A stretch of DNA of 64,000 bases from NCBI RefSeq assembly GCF_000974485.1, contig NZ_BBOM01000009.1, forward strand, positions 558,001-622,000. Reading direction: 5' to 3'. Shown one piece after another: positions 53,242-61,490 of the stretch. The notes under the pieces were generated by a model that was not told the origin of the DNA, made no database searches, and saw nothing but the letters and a program-made list of their open reading frames with translations. The stretch's first letter is position 1. Each line of letters opens with the position of its first letter. The position numbers and the translations under genes are program-made. Origin of the DNA: Streptomyces sp. NBRC 109706 (GTDB taxonomy: Bacteria; Actinomycetota; Actinomycetes; Streptomycetales; Streptomycetaceae).

Positions 53242-54729
53242 TCAGGACCGGGTGGCCGGCGCGTAGGGCTCCAGGAGGGCCGCCAACTCGCGGTGGACCC
53301 TGGCCTTGAGCAGGGTGCCGTCGCCGGTGTGCTCCTCGGAGAGGACCTCACCCTCGGTGTGCACCCGGGACACCAACCCGCCCTGGGTGTACGGCACCAG
53401 CACCTCAAGCTCCACGGACGGCCTGGGCAGCTCGGCCTCGATCCGCTCCAGCAGCTCGTCGAGCCCGAGACCGGTGTGGGCCGAGATGGCCACGGCGCGG
53501 CGCTCGTTGCGCAGCAGCCGCTGCAGGGTCAGCTCGTCGGCCACATCCGCCTTGTTGATCACGACGATCTCCGGCACCTCGCGGGCGCCCACGTCGTTGA
53601 TCACCTCGCGGACGGCGGCCAGCTGCTCCTCCGGCACCGGATGCGAGCCGTCCACCACGTGCAGGATCAGATCGGCGTCGCCGACCTCCTCCATCGTGGA
53701 GCGGAACGCCTCCACCAGGTGGTGCGGCAGATGGCGTACGAAGCCCACCGTGTCGGCCAGGGTGTAGGCCCGGCCGCCCGGCGTCTCGGCCCTGCGGACC
53801 GTGGGGTCCAGCGTGGCGAAGAGCGCGTTCTCCACCAGCACGCCGGCGCCGGTGAGCTGGTTGAGCAACGAGGACTTGCCGGCGTTGGTGTAGCCCGCGA
53901 TGGCGACGGACGGCACCTCACGGCGCTGCCGCTCCTGGCGCTGGACGTCCCGCCCGACCTTCATCTGGGCGATCTCCCGGCGCATCTTCGCCATCTTCTC
54001 GCGAATGCGCCGCCGGTCCGTCTCGATCTTGGTCTCACCGGGGCCACGGGTGGCCATGCCACCGCCGCCGCTCGAACCGCCGCCGCCCATCTGCCGGGAG
54101 AGCGACTGGCCCCAGCCGCGCAGCCGGGGCAGCATGTACTGCATCTGCGCCAGGGCCACCTGGGCCTTGCCCTCACGGGACTTGGCGTGCTGGGCGAAGA
54201 TGTCCAGGATCAGGGCGGTGCGGTCGACCACCTTGACCTTGACGACATCCTCCAGGTGGATCAGCTGACCCGGGCTCAACTCACCGTCGCAGACAACGGT
54301 GTCGGCCGCCGTCTCGACGACCAGATCGCGCAGCTCCTGGGCCTTGCCCGAGCCGATGTAAGTGGCCGGATCGGGACGGTCACGGCGCTGGATCACGCCG
54401 TCGAGCACCAGCGCGCCGGCGGTCTCGGCGAGGGCGGCCAGCTCGGCCAGGGAGTTCTCGGCGTCCTGGGCACTGCCCGACGTCCACACGCCGACCAGGA
54501 CCACCCGCTCCAGACGGAGCTGGCGGTACTCGACTTCGGTGACGTCCTCAAGCTCGGTGGAGAGGCCGGCGACGCGGCGGAGCGCGGCACGCTCCTCGCG
54601 ATCGAACTGGTCGCCGTCGCGCTCGTCCGACAGGTCGTTCCAGGCAACGTCCTCATCCATCAGGGCGTCGGCCCGGCGGCTCGCCGTCGTCTGGCGCTGG
54701 CTGTCCTGAGGAAGGGAAGAAAAGGTCAA
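53242..54729 (-). CDS. hflX: Ribosome-associated GTPase HflX
   Basis: A 495-residue GTPase that binds the 50S subunit and rescues or splits stalled ribosomes. The HflX N-terminal domain has SGKAQELRDLV near 125, a glycine-rich GGGGSSGGGGMATRGPGETKIETDRRRI near 215-245, then the G domain: G1 AGYTNAGKSS near 280, G3 DTVGF near 330, and NKAD near 400. The TTG at 54729 is preceded by AAGGAT; an ATG far upstream is unsupported. It lies 214 bp downstream of rshA, on the same strand. Confidence 0.92.
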   Translation of the reverse strand: MTFSSLPQDSQRQTTASRRADALMDEDVAWNDLSDERDGDQFDREERAALRRVAGLSTELEDVTEVEYRQLRLERVVLVGVWTSGSAQDAENSLAELAALAETAGALVLDGVIQRRDRPDPATYIGSGKAQELRDLVVETAADTVVCDGELSPGQLIHLEDVVKVKVVDRTALILDIFAQHAKSREGKAQVALAQMQYMLPRLRGWGQSLSRQMGGGGSSGGGGMATRGPGETKIETDRRRIREKMAKMRREIAQMKVGRDVQRQERQRREVPSVAIAGYTNAGKSSLLNQLTGAGVLVENALFATLDPTVRRAETPGGRAYTLADTVGFVRHLPHHLVEAFRSTMEEVGDADLILHVVDGSHPVPEEQLAAVREVINDVGAREVPEIVVINKADVADELTLQRLLRNERRAVAISAHTGLGLDELLERIEAELPRPSVELEVLVPYTQGGLVSRVHTEGEVLSEEHTGDGTLLKARVHRELAALLEPYAPATRS

Positions 54730-54943
54730 TGCGATCCTTAGGTCGACTGGATCAGCCGGGCAGCCGCAAAGCTGCGCGGACTGAGGAACACGGCTGTGGC
54801 GACAACGCCCGAGCCGGTGGGAAGATTCCCGACCGGGCCCGAAAGGGCGCGCCGGAAGCCCCCTGCCATAGTGGCACGGCACCCCCCGGCCGTCACCCGC
54901 AATTCAACGTGCCTCGCCGGAGGCCGCACCCCCGGGCCCACGG

Positions 54944-57064
54944 TCAGGACTGGAGGCGGGCGGCACGCGAGACGTCGTAGACCCCGGGCACCCGGCGCAT
55001 GGCGCGCATCAGCTGGGGCAGCCCGGAGGCGTCGGGCAGCCGCAGGGTGTAGGTGTGTCTCACCCGCTGCTGCCTGGGCGGTTCCACTTCGGCATGCAGA
55101 ACGGCGGCGCCGTGCTGGGCCAACGCCTCCGTCAGCTCGGCCAGCAGCTCGGGTCGGCCCAGCGCCTCCGCGTGCAGCGTGACCCGGCAGCCGACCGAGG
55201 AGGAGCGCCAACGCACGGGAAGCGCCCGCCGCCCCGCGGCGACCATCGAGACCGCCGCCGGACAGTCCTCGCGGTGCACCGTGACGGCGCCGCCGCGCAC
55301 CGCGAATCCGGAAGCCGAGTCCGGCGGCACCGGGGTACAGCAGCCGGCCAGCCGCACCTGGGCCTCCGGGGCGCCGGGGACGAGCGCGGCCGTCTCCCCG
55401 GCGCGGCCCCGGCCGGTCGGCGGCGCCTCGGCGGAGGCGACCGGCTCGGGCGCCGGGCGGGTCATCTCGTCGCCCGGGTCGGTGTCGGCCGGCTCGTGCC
55501 GGTTCTCCAGCCAGGAGCGGATCGCCACCCGGGCCACCGGCGTGGTCGCGTACTCCAGCCACTCGGGCGAGGGGCCGAACGCGCCGTCGCCGGCGAGCAG
55601 CAGCTGCACGGTGTCGCCGTCGCCGAGCACGGTGCGCAGGCTGGCGAGCCGCCCGTTGACCCGGGCGCCCATACAGGAGTGCGCGGCCTCGCCATGGCGG
55701 GCGTAGGCCGCGTCCACGCAGGTGGCGCCGACGGGGAGCTGGAGCGGGCCGTCCACCGCGCCGCCGGCGAAGACCGTGATCTCCCGGTCCTGGGCCAGCT
55801 CGTCGCGCAGCTCGGTCCAGAACGTGTCGGGGTCGGTGGCCTGCTCCTGCCACTGCAGGAGGCGGGAGAGCCAGCCGGGGCGGGTGGGGTCGGCGCGTTC
55901 GGCGTCCTCGCCGGCCGCCTCGCCCTCACCGGCGCGATGGGGATCGCCGAGCGCGATCACCCCGTGCTCGGCGACCCGGTGCATGGCGTGGGTGCGCACC
56001 AGCATCTCGGCGACCTCGCCCGAGGGGACGGCGACGGCGGTGTGCAGCGACTGGTAGAGGTTGAACTTGGGGGCGGCGACGAAGTCCTTGAACTCGGAGA
56101 CCACCGGCGTGAAACAGGTGTGAAGCTCGCCCAACACGGCGTAGCAGTCGGCCTTCTCGGCGACCAGGATCAGCAGCCGGCCGAAGTCCCAGGCGCCCAG
56201 CTCCCCGCGTTTGAGCCGGGCCCGGTGGACGGAGAGCAGATGGCGGGGCCGGATCTGCACCTCGGCGGCGATCCCGGCCTCCCGCAGCACCCCACGCACC
56301 CCGGCGGCGACCTCGGCGAGCGGATCGGGATGGCGGCCGTGCGCCAGCACCAGCTGGTGGGCGTGGTGGTGCTCGTCCGGGTGCAGGATCGCGAAGACGA
56401 GATCCTCCAGCTCCGTCTTGACGCTCTGCACGCCCAGCCGTTCGGCGAGCGGGATCAGCACATCGCGGGTGACGCGCGCGATCCTGGCCTGTTTCTCGGG
56501 GCGCATCACGCCGAGGGTGCGCATGTTGTGCAGCCGGTCGGCCAGCTTGATGGACATCACCCGGACATCGCTCCCGGTGGCCACCAGCATCTTGCGGAAG
56601 GTCTCGGGCTCGGCCGCCGGGCCGTACTCGACCTTCTCCAACTTGGTGACGCCGTCCACCAGATGGGCCACCTCGTCGCCGAAGTCGGCCCGCACCTGGT
56701 CCAGCGTCACCTCGGTGTCCTCGACGGTGTCGTGCAGCAGGGAGGCCGTCAACGTGGTGGTCTCGGCGCCGAGTTCGGCGAGGATCAGGGTGACGGCCAG
56801 CGGGTGGGTGATGTACGGCTCGCCGCTCTTGCGGGTCTGGCCGCGGTGCGCCCGCTCGGCGAGCTGGTAGGCGCGGTGCAGCAGTGCCACCTCCGCGCCC
56901 GGGTGATGCCGGCGGTGGGCCTTGACGAGGTGTTCGATGGCGTCGGGGAGTCGGTCACGGACGGCGCCGTAGACGGCGGCCCGGCCGAGCAGACGCAGCC
57001 GCATCCCTCGGTGGCCCCGGCGAACGGGGGCCGTGCCGCTCGGAGTGGTGGCCTCTGCCGTCAT
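54944..57064 (-). CDS. rshA: RelA/SpoT homologue (RshA-like), HD hydrolase with altered synthetase domain
   Basis: A 706-residue RSH protein. Residues about 60-190 hold the HD (p)ppGpp hydrolase, with HPLAVTL ... LLHDTVEDTEV complete. The synthetase region (about 235-345) keeps EFKDFVAAPKFNLYQSLHTAV and MLVRTHAMHRVAEHG, but the segment YDLxxIR of active enzymes reads FGRLLILVAE, lacking the catalytic Asp. TGS follows, then a CC-containing zinc region (AGCCTPVPP, HREDC) and an ACT domain. GGAGG precedes the ATG by about 11 bp. By position and domain order it is the RshA of Streptomyces. Synthesis activity is doubtful. Confidence 0.88.
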   Translation of the reverse strand: MTAEATTPSGTAPVRRGHRGMRLRLLGRAAVYGAVRDRLPDAIEHLVKAHRRHHPGAEVALLHRAYQLAERAHRGQTRKSGEPYITHPLAVTLILAELGAETTTLTASLLHDTVEDTEVTLDQVRADFGDEVAHLVDGVTKLEKVEYGPAAEPETFRKMLVATGSDVRVMSIKLADRLHNMRTLGVMRPEKQARIARVTRDVLIPLAERLGVQSVKTELEDLVFAILHPDEHHHAHQLVLAHGRHPDPLAEVAAGVRGVLREAGIAAEVQIRPRHLLSVHRARLKRGELGAWDFGRLLILVAEKADCYAVLGELHTCFTPVVSEFKDFVAAPKFNLYQSLHTAVAVPSGEVAEMLVRTHAMHRVAEHGVIALGDPHRAGEGEAAGEDAERADPTRPGWLSRLLQWQEQATDPDTFWTELRDELAQDREITVFAGGAVDGPLQLPVGATCVDAAYARHGEAAHSCMGARVNGRLASLRTVLGDGDTVQLLLAGDGAFGPSPEWLEYATTPVARVAIRSWLENRHEPADTDPGDEMTRPAPEPVASAEAPPTGRGRAGETAALVPGAPEAQVRLAGCCTPVPPDSASGFAVRGGAVTVHREDCPAAVSMVAAGRRALPVRWRSSSVGCRVTLHAEALGRPELLAELTEALAQHGAAVLHAEVEPPRQQRVRHTYTLRLPDASGLPQLMRAMRRVPGVYDVSRAARLQS

Positions 57065-57211
57065 CGTTGGGGGCACCTCCGCGGTCTCCTGGACCGGACC
57101 GCGGCTGACGGCCTGTGTCCCATGTGACCCGTGGTCCCGCAGCGGCGCCGGTGCTTGATGCTACCGAGCCCACCATGTTCCGGAGACCACCTGCCGTCCC
57201 GATCGCCTGGG

Positions 57212-57229
57212 ATCACCCATTCGGGTGAT
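57212..57229 (-). terminator. Small hairpin after dapF
   Basis: ATCACCC pairs with GGGTGAT over a 4-nt loop between the dapF stop and the rshA start. It may end the dapF transcript; the stem is short. Confidence 0.35.
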
Positions 57230-57322
57230 GTATGTTCCCGCGAAGCTGGCTGAAACCCGTTGCTGCCCGGCCGAGAGTGACGGCCCCTCAGCCGGTGCCT
57301 TCCGGACGTTCCCCCACTGCTC

Positions 57323-58249
57323 TCAGCCCGCCTCGGCCCGGCTGGCGGTCGGCAGCAGACCGGGCGCCAGGGTGCCCTCGGCGACGATCACGGCGGGGCC
57401 CGTCATGGTGATCGTGCCGTCCGGGGCCTCGCTGATCAGCAGCCGGCCGCCGGGCACGTCGACCGTGTAGTCGACCGGCCGTCCCTCGGCGGCCGGGTCG
57501 TGGCCGTCGCGGCGGGCCGTCGCCACCATCACGGCGCAGGCGCCGGTGCCGCAGGAACGGGTCTCGCCCGAGCCGCGCTCGTGCACGCGCAGGGCGACGT
57601 GCCGCTCGCCCCGGTCGACCACGAACTCGACGTTGGTGCCGTGCGGATAGGCCGAGCCGGGCGCGACGGTGGGCGCCTCAGTCAGCGTCCCCGCGTCGGC
57701 GAGGTCGGTGACGAAGGCGACCGCGTGCGGGTTGCCCATGTCGACATGGTGCGCGGGCCAGGTGTGTCCCGGCACGGTGACGGTGACGGACGCCTCGGGC
57801 CCCGCCGGCAGCCGGGCCCGGCCCATGGTGACCGTGACCTGGCTCGCGCCGCCCCGCCCCGCGCGCTCGTCGCGCTCGCCCAGCACGGCCCAGCGGAGGC
57901 CCGCCCTGGTGGCCACCGGCAGCCGCTCGTCCTCGGTGAGGCCGGCGTGGCGCAGATAGTGGGCGAAGACCCGCAGCCCGTTGCCGCACATCTCGGCGAC
58001 GCTGCCGTCCGCGTTGCGGTAGTCCATGAACCACTCGGCCTCGTCGGCCAGGGCGCCGGCCGCCGGCTCGGCCGCCGAGCGGACCACCCGCAGCAGGCCG
58101 TCGCCGCCGATGCCGGCGCGGCGGTCGCAGAGCCGCGCGACGTCCTCGGGGCCCAGCGTCAGCCGGCCGTCGGGGGCGGGGATGATCACGAAGTCGTTCT
58201 CCGTGCCGTGTCCCTTGAGGAACGGTACGGACTCTGGTGCGGTACCCAC
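57323..58249 (-). CDS. dapF: Diaminopimelate epimerase
   Basis: A 308-residue enzyme that epimerises LL-diaminopimelate to the meso form for lysine and cell-wall synthesis. The two catalytic cysteines are Cys88 in EMCGNGLR and Cys233 in SCGTGACAV, within the two-domain DapF fold. The GTG at 58249 gives MGTAPESVPFLKGHGTENDFV; its ribosome site is weak. It is 20 bp downstream of a small membrane protein gene, likely cotranscribed. Confidence 0.94.
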   Translation of the reverse strand: MGTAPESVPFLKGHGTENDFVIIPAPDGRLTLGPEDVARLCDRRAGIGGDGLLRVVRSAAEPAAGALADEAEWFMDYRNADGSVAEMCGNGLRVFAHYLRHAGLTEDERLPVATRAGLRWAVLGERDERAGRGGASQVTVTMGRARLPAGPEASVTVTVPGHTWPAHHVDMGNPHAVAFVTDLADAGTLTEAPTVAPGSAYPHGTNVEFVVDRGERHVALRVHERGSGETRSCGTGACAVMVATARRDGHDPAAEGRPVDYTVDVPGGRLLISEAPDGTITMTGPAVIVAEGTLAPGLLPTASRAEAG

Positions 58250-58269
58250 CCGACGATCGTAACGTCGGG

Positions 58270-58800
58270 TCAGCGCAGTCCGGCGACCCGCCAGACGGCC
58301 AGTGTCAGGGCTCCGGCCAGGGCCAGCGCGTAGAGCAGCAGCAGGCGCCAGTCCGGCTTGCGGCCGGAGCCGCGCGGCGGCACCCCCGGCCAGGTGTAGC
58401 CCACCCGCCGGGCGGCCATCATGCCCCAGCCGGCGGCGGAGGATCCGATCAGCAGGCCCAGCATCGCGACCACGGCGCCCGCGTCGTCGAAGGCGAAGGC
58501 GAGCGGGAAGGCGAACATCAGGGAGCCGAGGAGGCTCAGCAGCACGATCGGGGCGAAGAGCGCCAGCCGGAGCCGGCGCGGGGGCCGCAACTCGGCGTAG
58601 GACTCGACACGGTCGGCGTCGTCGTCCGCCGGGTCGATGGGGTCCTCGTCGTGCGGCAGCGGATCGTGCGGCAGGGGCGTGTGCGGAAGCGCCGCCTCGC
58701 CCAGCACCCGGTCGAGATCGTCGCTCGGCCGTGGCACGGACGGCACCGGATCAGCGGGCCGCTCACCTGTTTCGCTGGTCTCGCGAGGGCTGGCCTCCAT
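58270..58800 (-). CDS. Small membrane protein, function unknown
   Basis: A 176-residue protein. Residues 1-70 are acidic and proline-rich (a predicted cytoplasmic tail), then come three hydrophobic helices: about 78-104 (LALFAPIVLLSLLGSLMFAF), 108-130 (AVVAMLGLLIGSSAAGWGMM) and 155-175 (LLLLYALALAGALTLAVW). The ATG at 58800 is preceded by GGGAGGG. It lies directly upstream of dapF. Role unknown; no domain is recognised. Confidence 0.8.
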   Translation of the reverse strand: MEASPRETSETGERPADPVPSVPRPSDDLDRVLGEAALPHTPLPHDPLPHDEDPIDPADDDADRVESYAELRPPRRLRLALFAPIVLLSLLGSLMFAFPLAFAFDDAGAVVAMLGLLIGSSAAGWGMMAARRVGYTWPGVPPRGSGRKPDWRLLLLYALALAGALTLAVWRVAGLR

Positions 58801-58851
58801 CGCCACGCGCCCTCCCAACTCAACGGCTCCACGGTCGTAGCATCGGCTCGA

Positions 58852-58905
58852 TGATGGCACGCTCCCAGCGCCCTCCCGCCCCCTTGGAGCGTCCCGATGC
58901 CATCA
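58852..58905. repeat. Imperfect hairpin at the edge of the core region
   Basis: TGATGGCA (58852) pairs with TGCCATCA (58898) and the next bases CGCTCC pair with GGAGCG, with a 6-base bulge on the right arm. It lies about 50 bp upstream of the membrane protein start, where conserved genes stop and the repeat island begins. It might be a regulatory hairpin or part of an attachment site. Confidence 0.4.
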
Positions 58906-59281
58906 CGTGATCAGGATGTGACCGCCCGTTCGACGGGGCTTGGCGAAGGCACCCGGAAGCCAGCGCGCTCAACGGTTCGAGTGGGTGTTGTTGGGTGTCG
59001 TTGGTGATCGCTGGTTGCCCTCGGACGGCCCGGGGACGGCCCAGACAAGCCCGCCGACCGTTAGCGGCCGTTCGGGGTGTTAGCGGGGGCGCTAGCGGGT
59101 GTGGTGGGTGTCGAGCTGGTCGTTAGCGGTTAGCGGCCAGGTGTGGGTGGGGCCGCTTCGTGGCCTCGGTAGGGACGTCCGGGTGGGGCGGTGCGCTATC
59201 GGCTATCGGGGGGTGTTGTCACTGAGGGTTGTGGCGAACGTTCGGGTCGGCTTCGGGGCTTCTGGGCTGACGTCGAGCGGC

Positions 59282-59546
59282 CTGACACCTCTGACACCGC
59301 CCCTGACCTGCACTGACACCGTTCTGACACCTCTATGTGGCGCTCCGGGGGGCCGGAGAAGGCTGATCCGGAGCGCTAACACCGTTCTGACACCCCTGCT
59401 GACCTGCGCTGACACCTTTCTGACACCCGCTGACAGCAGATCGGGGTGTCAGAACGGCGTCAGAGGTTCTGACACCGCCCGCCACCTATATAAACGCGGT
59501 CCTGGGCGCGAGGCTGACAGCATTCTGACACCTCGGTTCTGACACC
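59282..59546. repeat. Octamer CTGACACC array (module 1)
   Basis: CTGACACC occurs at 59282, 59291, 59313, 59324, 59387, 59409, 59420, 59469, 59525 and 59539, with one inverted copy (GGTGTCAG) at 59445. Spacing varies between 9 and about 63 bp. A near-copy, CTAACACC, lies near 59376. Confidence 0.8.
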
Positions 59547-59641
59547 CCTTGGGCGGCTTCCCCAGGGAGCGAGACCGGGCGTCCCGGTCGCTACCCTTCG
59601 TGACTCCCAACGCTTCCTCTGGCCCCGGTTTCTGCTGCCGG

Positions 59642-59795
59642 CCAGGTTGTCGTGTGGCTTGTCGTGTCGCCTGTCGCTTGTCTTGTCTTGTCGCTTGTCG
59701 CCTCCCAGGTCAGAGGGGGGTTTCAGGCGCGAGGCGACAGCCTGACCCCCTTCACGCGACAAGCGACACGACAGGCGACAGTGCCGACCACGCGG
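59642..59795. repeat. Repeat module 2 (TGTCGCC words and complements)
   Basis: A left half of TGTCG-type words (TGTCGCC, TGTCGCT, TGTCT) is followed by a 50-bp core beginning CCCAGGTCAGAGGGGGGTTT and a right half with complementary GCGACA words. The core is directly repeated in module 3. Confidence 0.7.
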
Positions 59796-59807
59796 GCACG
59801 CACGACC

Positions 59808-59985
59808 TGTTGTCCCGCCTGTTGTCCCGCCTGTTGTCCCGCCTGTTGTCCCGCCTGTTGTGTGACTCCTGTTGCCTGTTGTCTGTTGCCTGTTGTCTCC
59901 CAGGCCAGAGGAGGGTTTCAGGCGCGAGGCGACAGTCTGCCCCCTTCGGACAACAGGTGACGCTACAGGCGACAGTGCTGACCGC
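59808..59985. repeat. Repeat module 3 (TGTTGTCCCGCC words and complements)
   Basis: Left: about four copies of CCTGTTGTCCCG plus TGTTGCC variants. Core: CCCAGGCCAGAGGAGGGTTT then CAGGCGCGAGGCGACAG, nearly the same as module 2. Right: GGACAACAGG and GGCGACAG complements. Confidence 0.7.
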
Positions 59986-59999
59986 CGGGGTCCCCACGG

Positions 60000-60124
60000 C
60001 CTGTAACCCTGCCTGTCACCTGTCACCTGTCTGTCGCCTGTAACCCCCAGGTCAGGGCAGGGTTCAGCACGCTGTGACAGGCCCCTCCCGGGGGAGGGTG
60101 ACAGGTGACAGGCAGGGTTACAGG
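60000..60124. repeat. Repeat module 4 with 28-bp perfect inverted repeat
   Basis: The left arm (60000-60027, beginning CCTGTAACCCTGCCTG) is the exact reverse complement of the right arm (60097-60124, ending GGCAGGGTTACAGG). The 69-bp spacer contains TGTCGCCTGTAACC and a GTCAGGGCAGGG variant of the core seen in modules 2 and 3. Confidence 0.85.
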
Positions 60125-60350
60125 TGACAGGCCAGCGAGCTGGACAAGGTTCTCCGCGCTTCGATACCGGAACTACTTGACGTGATGAGGGGTGATGCCT
60201 TATGCGCGCGTGACGCGCGCGTCTGGGCCCCGGGATGAGCCCGGAAGGGCCGGTGATGATGAGCGCGGAGTGTCACAGCGCCCCGCTGGGCGACCGCTCA
60301 GTGAAGGGTCGCCACCGGCAGCCGATCGGACAGCCGTCGTCGCAGCGTGT

Positions 60351-60473
60351 TACTGGGTAGTGGGGGGCCTACTGGGTAGTGGGTAGTGGGGGGTCCCAGC
60401 TCAGGGGCGTTCAACCGCTCCCCTGGGCCCCGTCCGGCTACTGGGGTGCGCCCCACTACCCACTACCCAGTAG
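60351..60473. repeat. Repeat module 5 with 23-bp inverted repeat
   Basis: TACTGGG and TAGTGGG heptamers run from 60351 and 60370. The 23 bp at 60369-60391 are the exact reverse complement of 60451-60473 (CCCACTA, CCCACTA, CCCAGTA units). The spacer is about 60 bp. Confidence 0.8.
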
Positions 60474-60825
60474 CGGTGCGTGGGCGCCGAACGAGCGGCC
60501 GAAGCCCGTGGCCGAGTAGTCGAAGGCGAACGGGGAGCGGCCGAAGCCGCGGGCGCGGTTCTCGAACCTCGCGGCCGTGTGCCCGATGCTGACGACCGAG
60601 TCCCCGATGCGCAGCGGCGAGTACCCGATGGAACACGCGAAGCGCCCGATGCGACCGACAGGGTCGCCGAACCCACCCCTCGGGCGTCACGGAATTCGTC
60701 ACGCAATCCGCCGAACGATCCGCCCGCACTGCCAGCTCGTACCCGCCGACGTACTCAACCCCGTCGCAACGCAGGTACGCGTACCGGGGGCACACGGGCC
60801 CCGCAGCTACCAGGTCTGCCACCAC
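60456..60825 (-). pseudogene. Frame-disrupted remnant with seven-residue repeats
   Basis: On the minus strand a first frame from GTG 60825 reads a protein-like start with VCPRYAYLRCDGVEYVGGYEL. A second frame (open 60456-60686, no start codon) holds eight 7-residue repeats at 60492-60659 with Ile or Phe at position four: VGRIGRF, ACSIGYS, PLRIGDS, VVSIGHT, AARFENR, ARGFGRS, PFAFDYS, ATGFGRS. Third codon positions in the second frame are almost all G or C by eye. This suggests a degraded gene with a frameshift near 60665-60690, ending in module 5. No family recognised. Confidence 0.3.
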
Positions 60826-60842
60826 CGCACCGTAACGCTGAG

Positions 60843-60992
60843 CTACTGGCTAGTGGTTAGTGGCTACTGACTACTGACTACTGACTAGTGGCTAGTGGCT
60901 AGTGGTGGATTGCCTGCTGAGAGCCCCCTCCCCCGGGGAGACGGCATGAGTTACTGGTTAGTGGTGGCCCACCACTAACCACTAACCAGTAG
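60843..60992. repeat. Repeat module 6, nine tandem heptamers and complements
   Basis: Nine back-to-back heptamers fill 60843-60905: CTACTGG, CTAGTGG, TTAGTGG, three CTACTGA, three CTAGTGG. Two more (TTACTGG, TTAGTGG) follow at 60951, and reverse-complement copies (CCACTAA, CCACTAA, CCAGTAG) lie at 60972-60992, so the region can fold. Confidence 0.85.
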
Positions 60993-61036
60993 CAGCGAGT
61001 GACCGCCCCGCTGAACGCAACCCTCACAGAGGAGTA

Positions 61037-61204
61037 TCAGGTGCGGCCTTCGGCCGCGCGTTCCTCGGGCGCCTCGGGGCGGTTCGGGGTGAGGGCTGGC
61101 CGGCGGGTGCGGTCGATCGCGGGGTTCGGGATGCTCTTCAGGCGGGGCGGGCTGGGTGTGTGAGTGCGGCTGGTCGCCCACCTCGGGACGGCCTTCCAAG
61201 GGGG
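61037..61204. repeat. Left arm of a 168-bp inverted repeat
   Basis: The reverse complement of this arm matches 62079-62247 with one substitution and two single-base indels. It is followed by GGGAGG/CTCCCT-rich sequence (61215-61400) and then the YozE-like gene. Confidence 0.88.
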
Positions 61205-61490
61205 GCGGGCTGGTCTCTTCCCACCGACCCGACCAGACAGGGAGGCAGGGAGAACTCCCTAACCCCCTCCCTGGCTCGCCTCCCTCGGGTTGACCTGCGA
61301 AAACGCCACACCAGGGAGGTAGGGAGGCAGGCGCCTCCCACTCCCTGAACCCCCCGGATTTCTGTACCTGGGAACGGACAGCCGCCTCCCTCCCCCTACA
61401 CCCCGGTCACGGACCCGGTCATGCCTCCTGACCTACAAAGCCACGCCGGCAAAAGGGCCACGCCGCAGGGAAGCCCCGGGGGACAGTCCT

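Noticed and set aside
59099..60043. Several open frames in the repeat island
   Set aside because: Their translations follow the DNA repeats (for example CRPACCPAC-like runs or TGGTTGG runs), and no ribosome site or family match supports them.
59282..60992. CRISPR array
   Set aside because: Repeat words are 7-12 bp with irregular spacing and no unique spacers; no cas genes are present.
58906..60992. Streptomyces telomere or chromosome end
   Set aside because: Telomeres carry long palindromes but lie at chromosome ends; this island lies beside core genes such as dapF, rshA and hrdB, and genes continue on its right.
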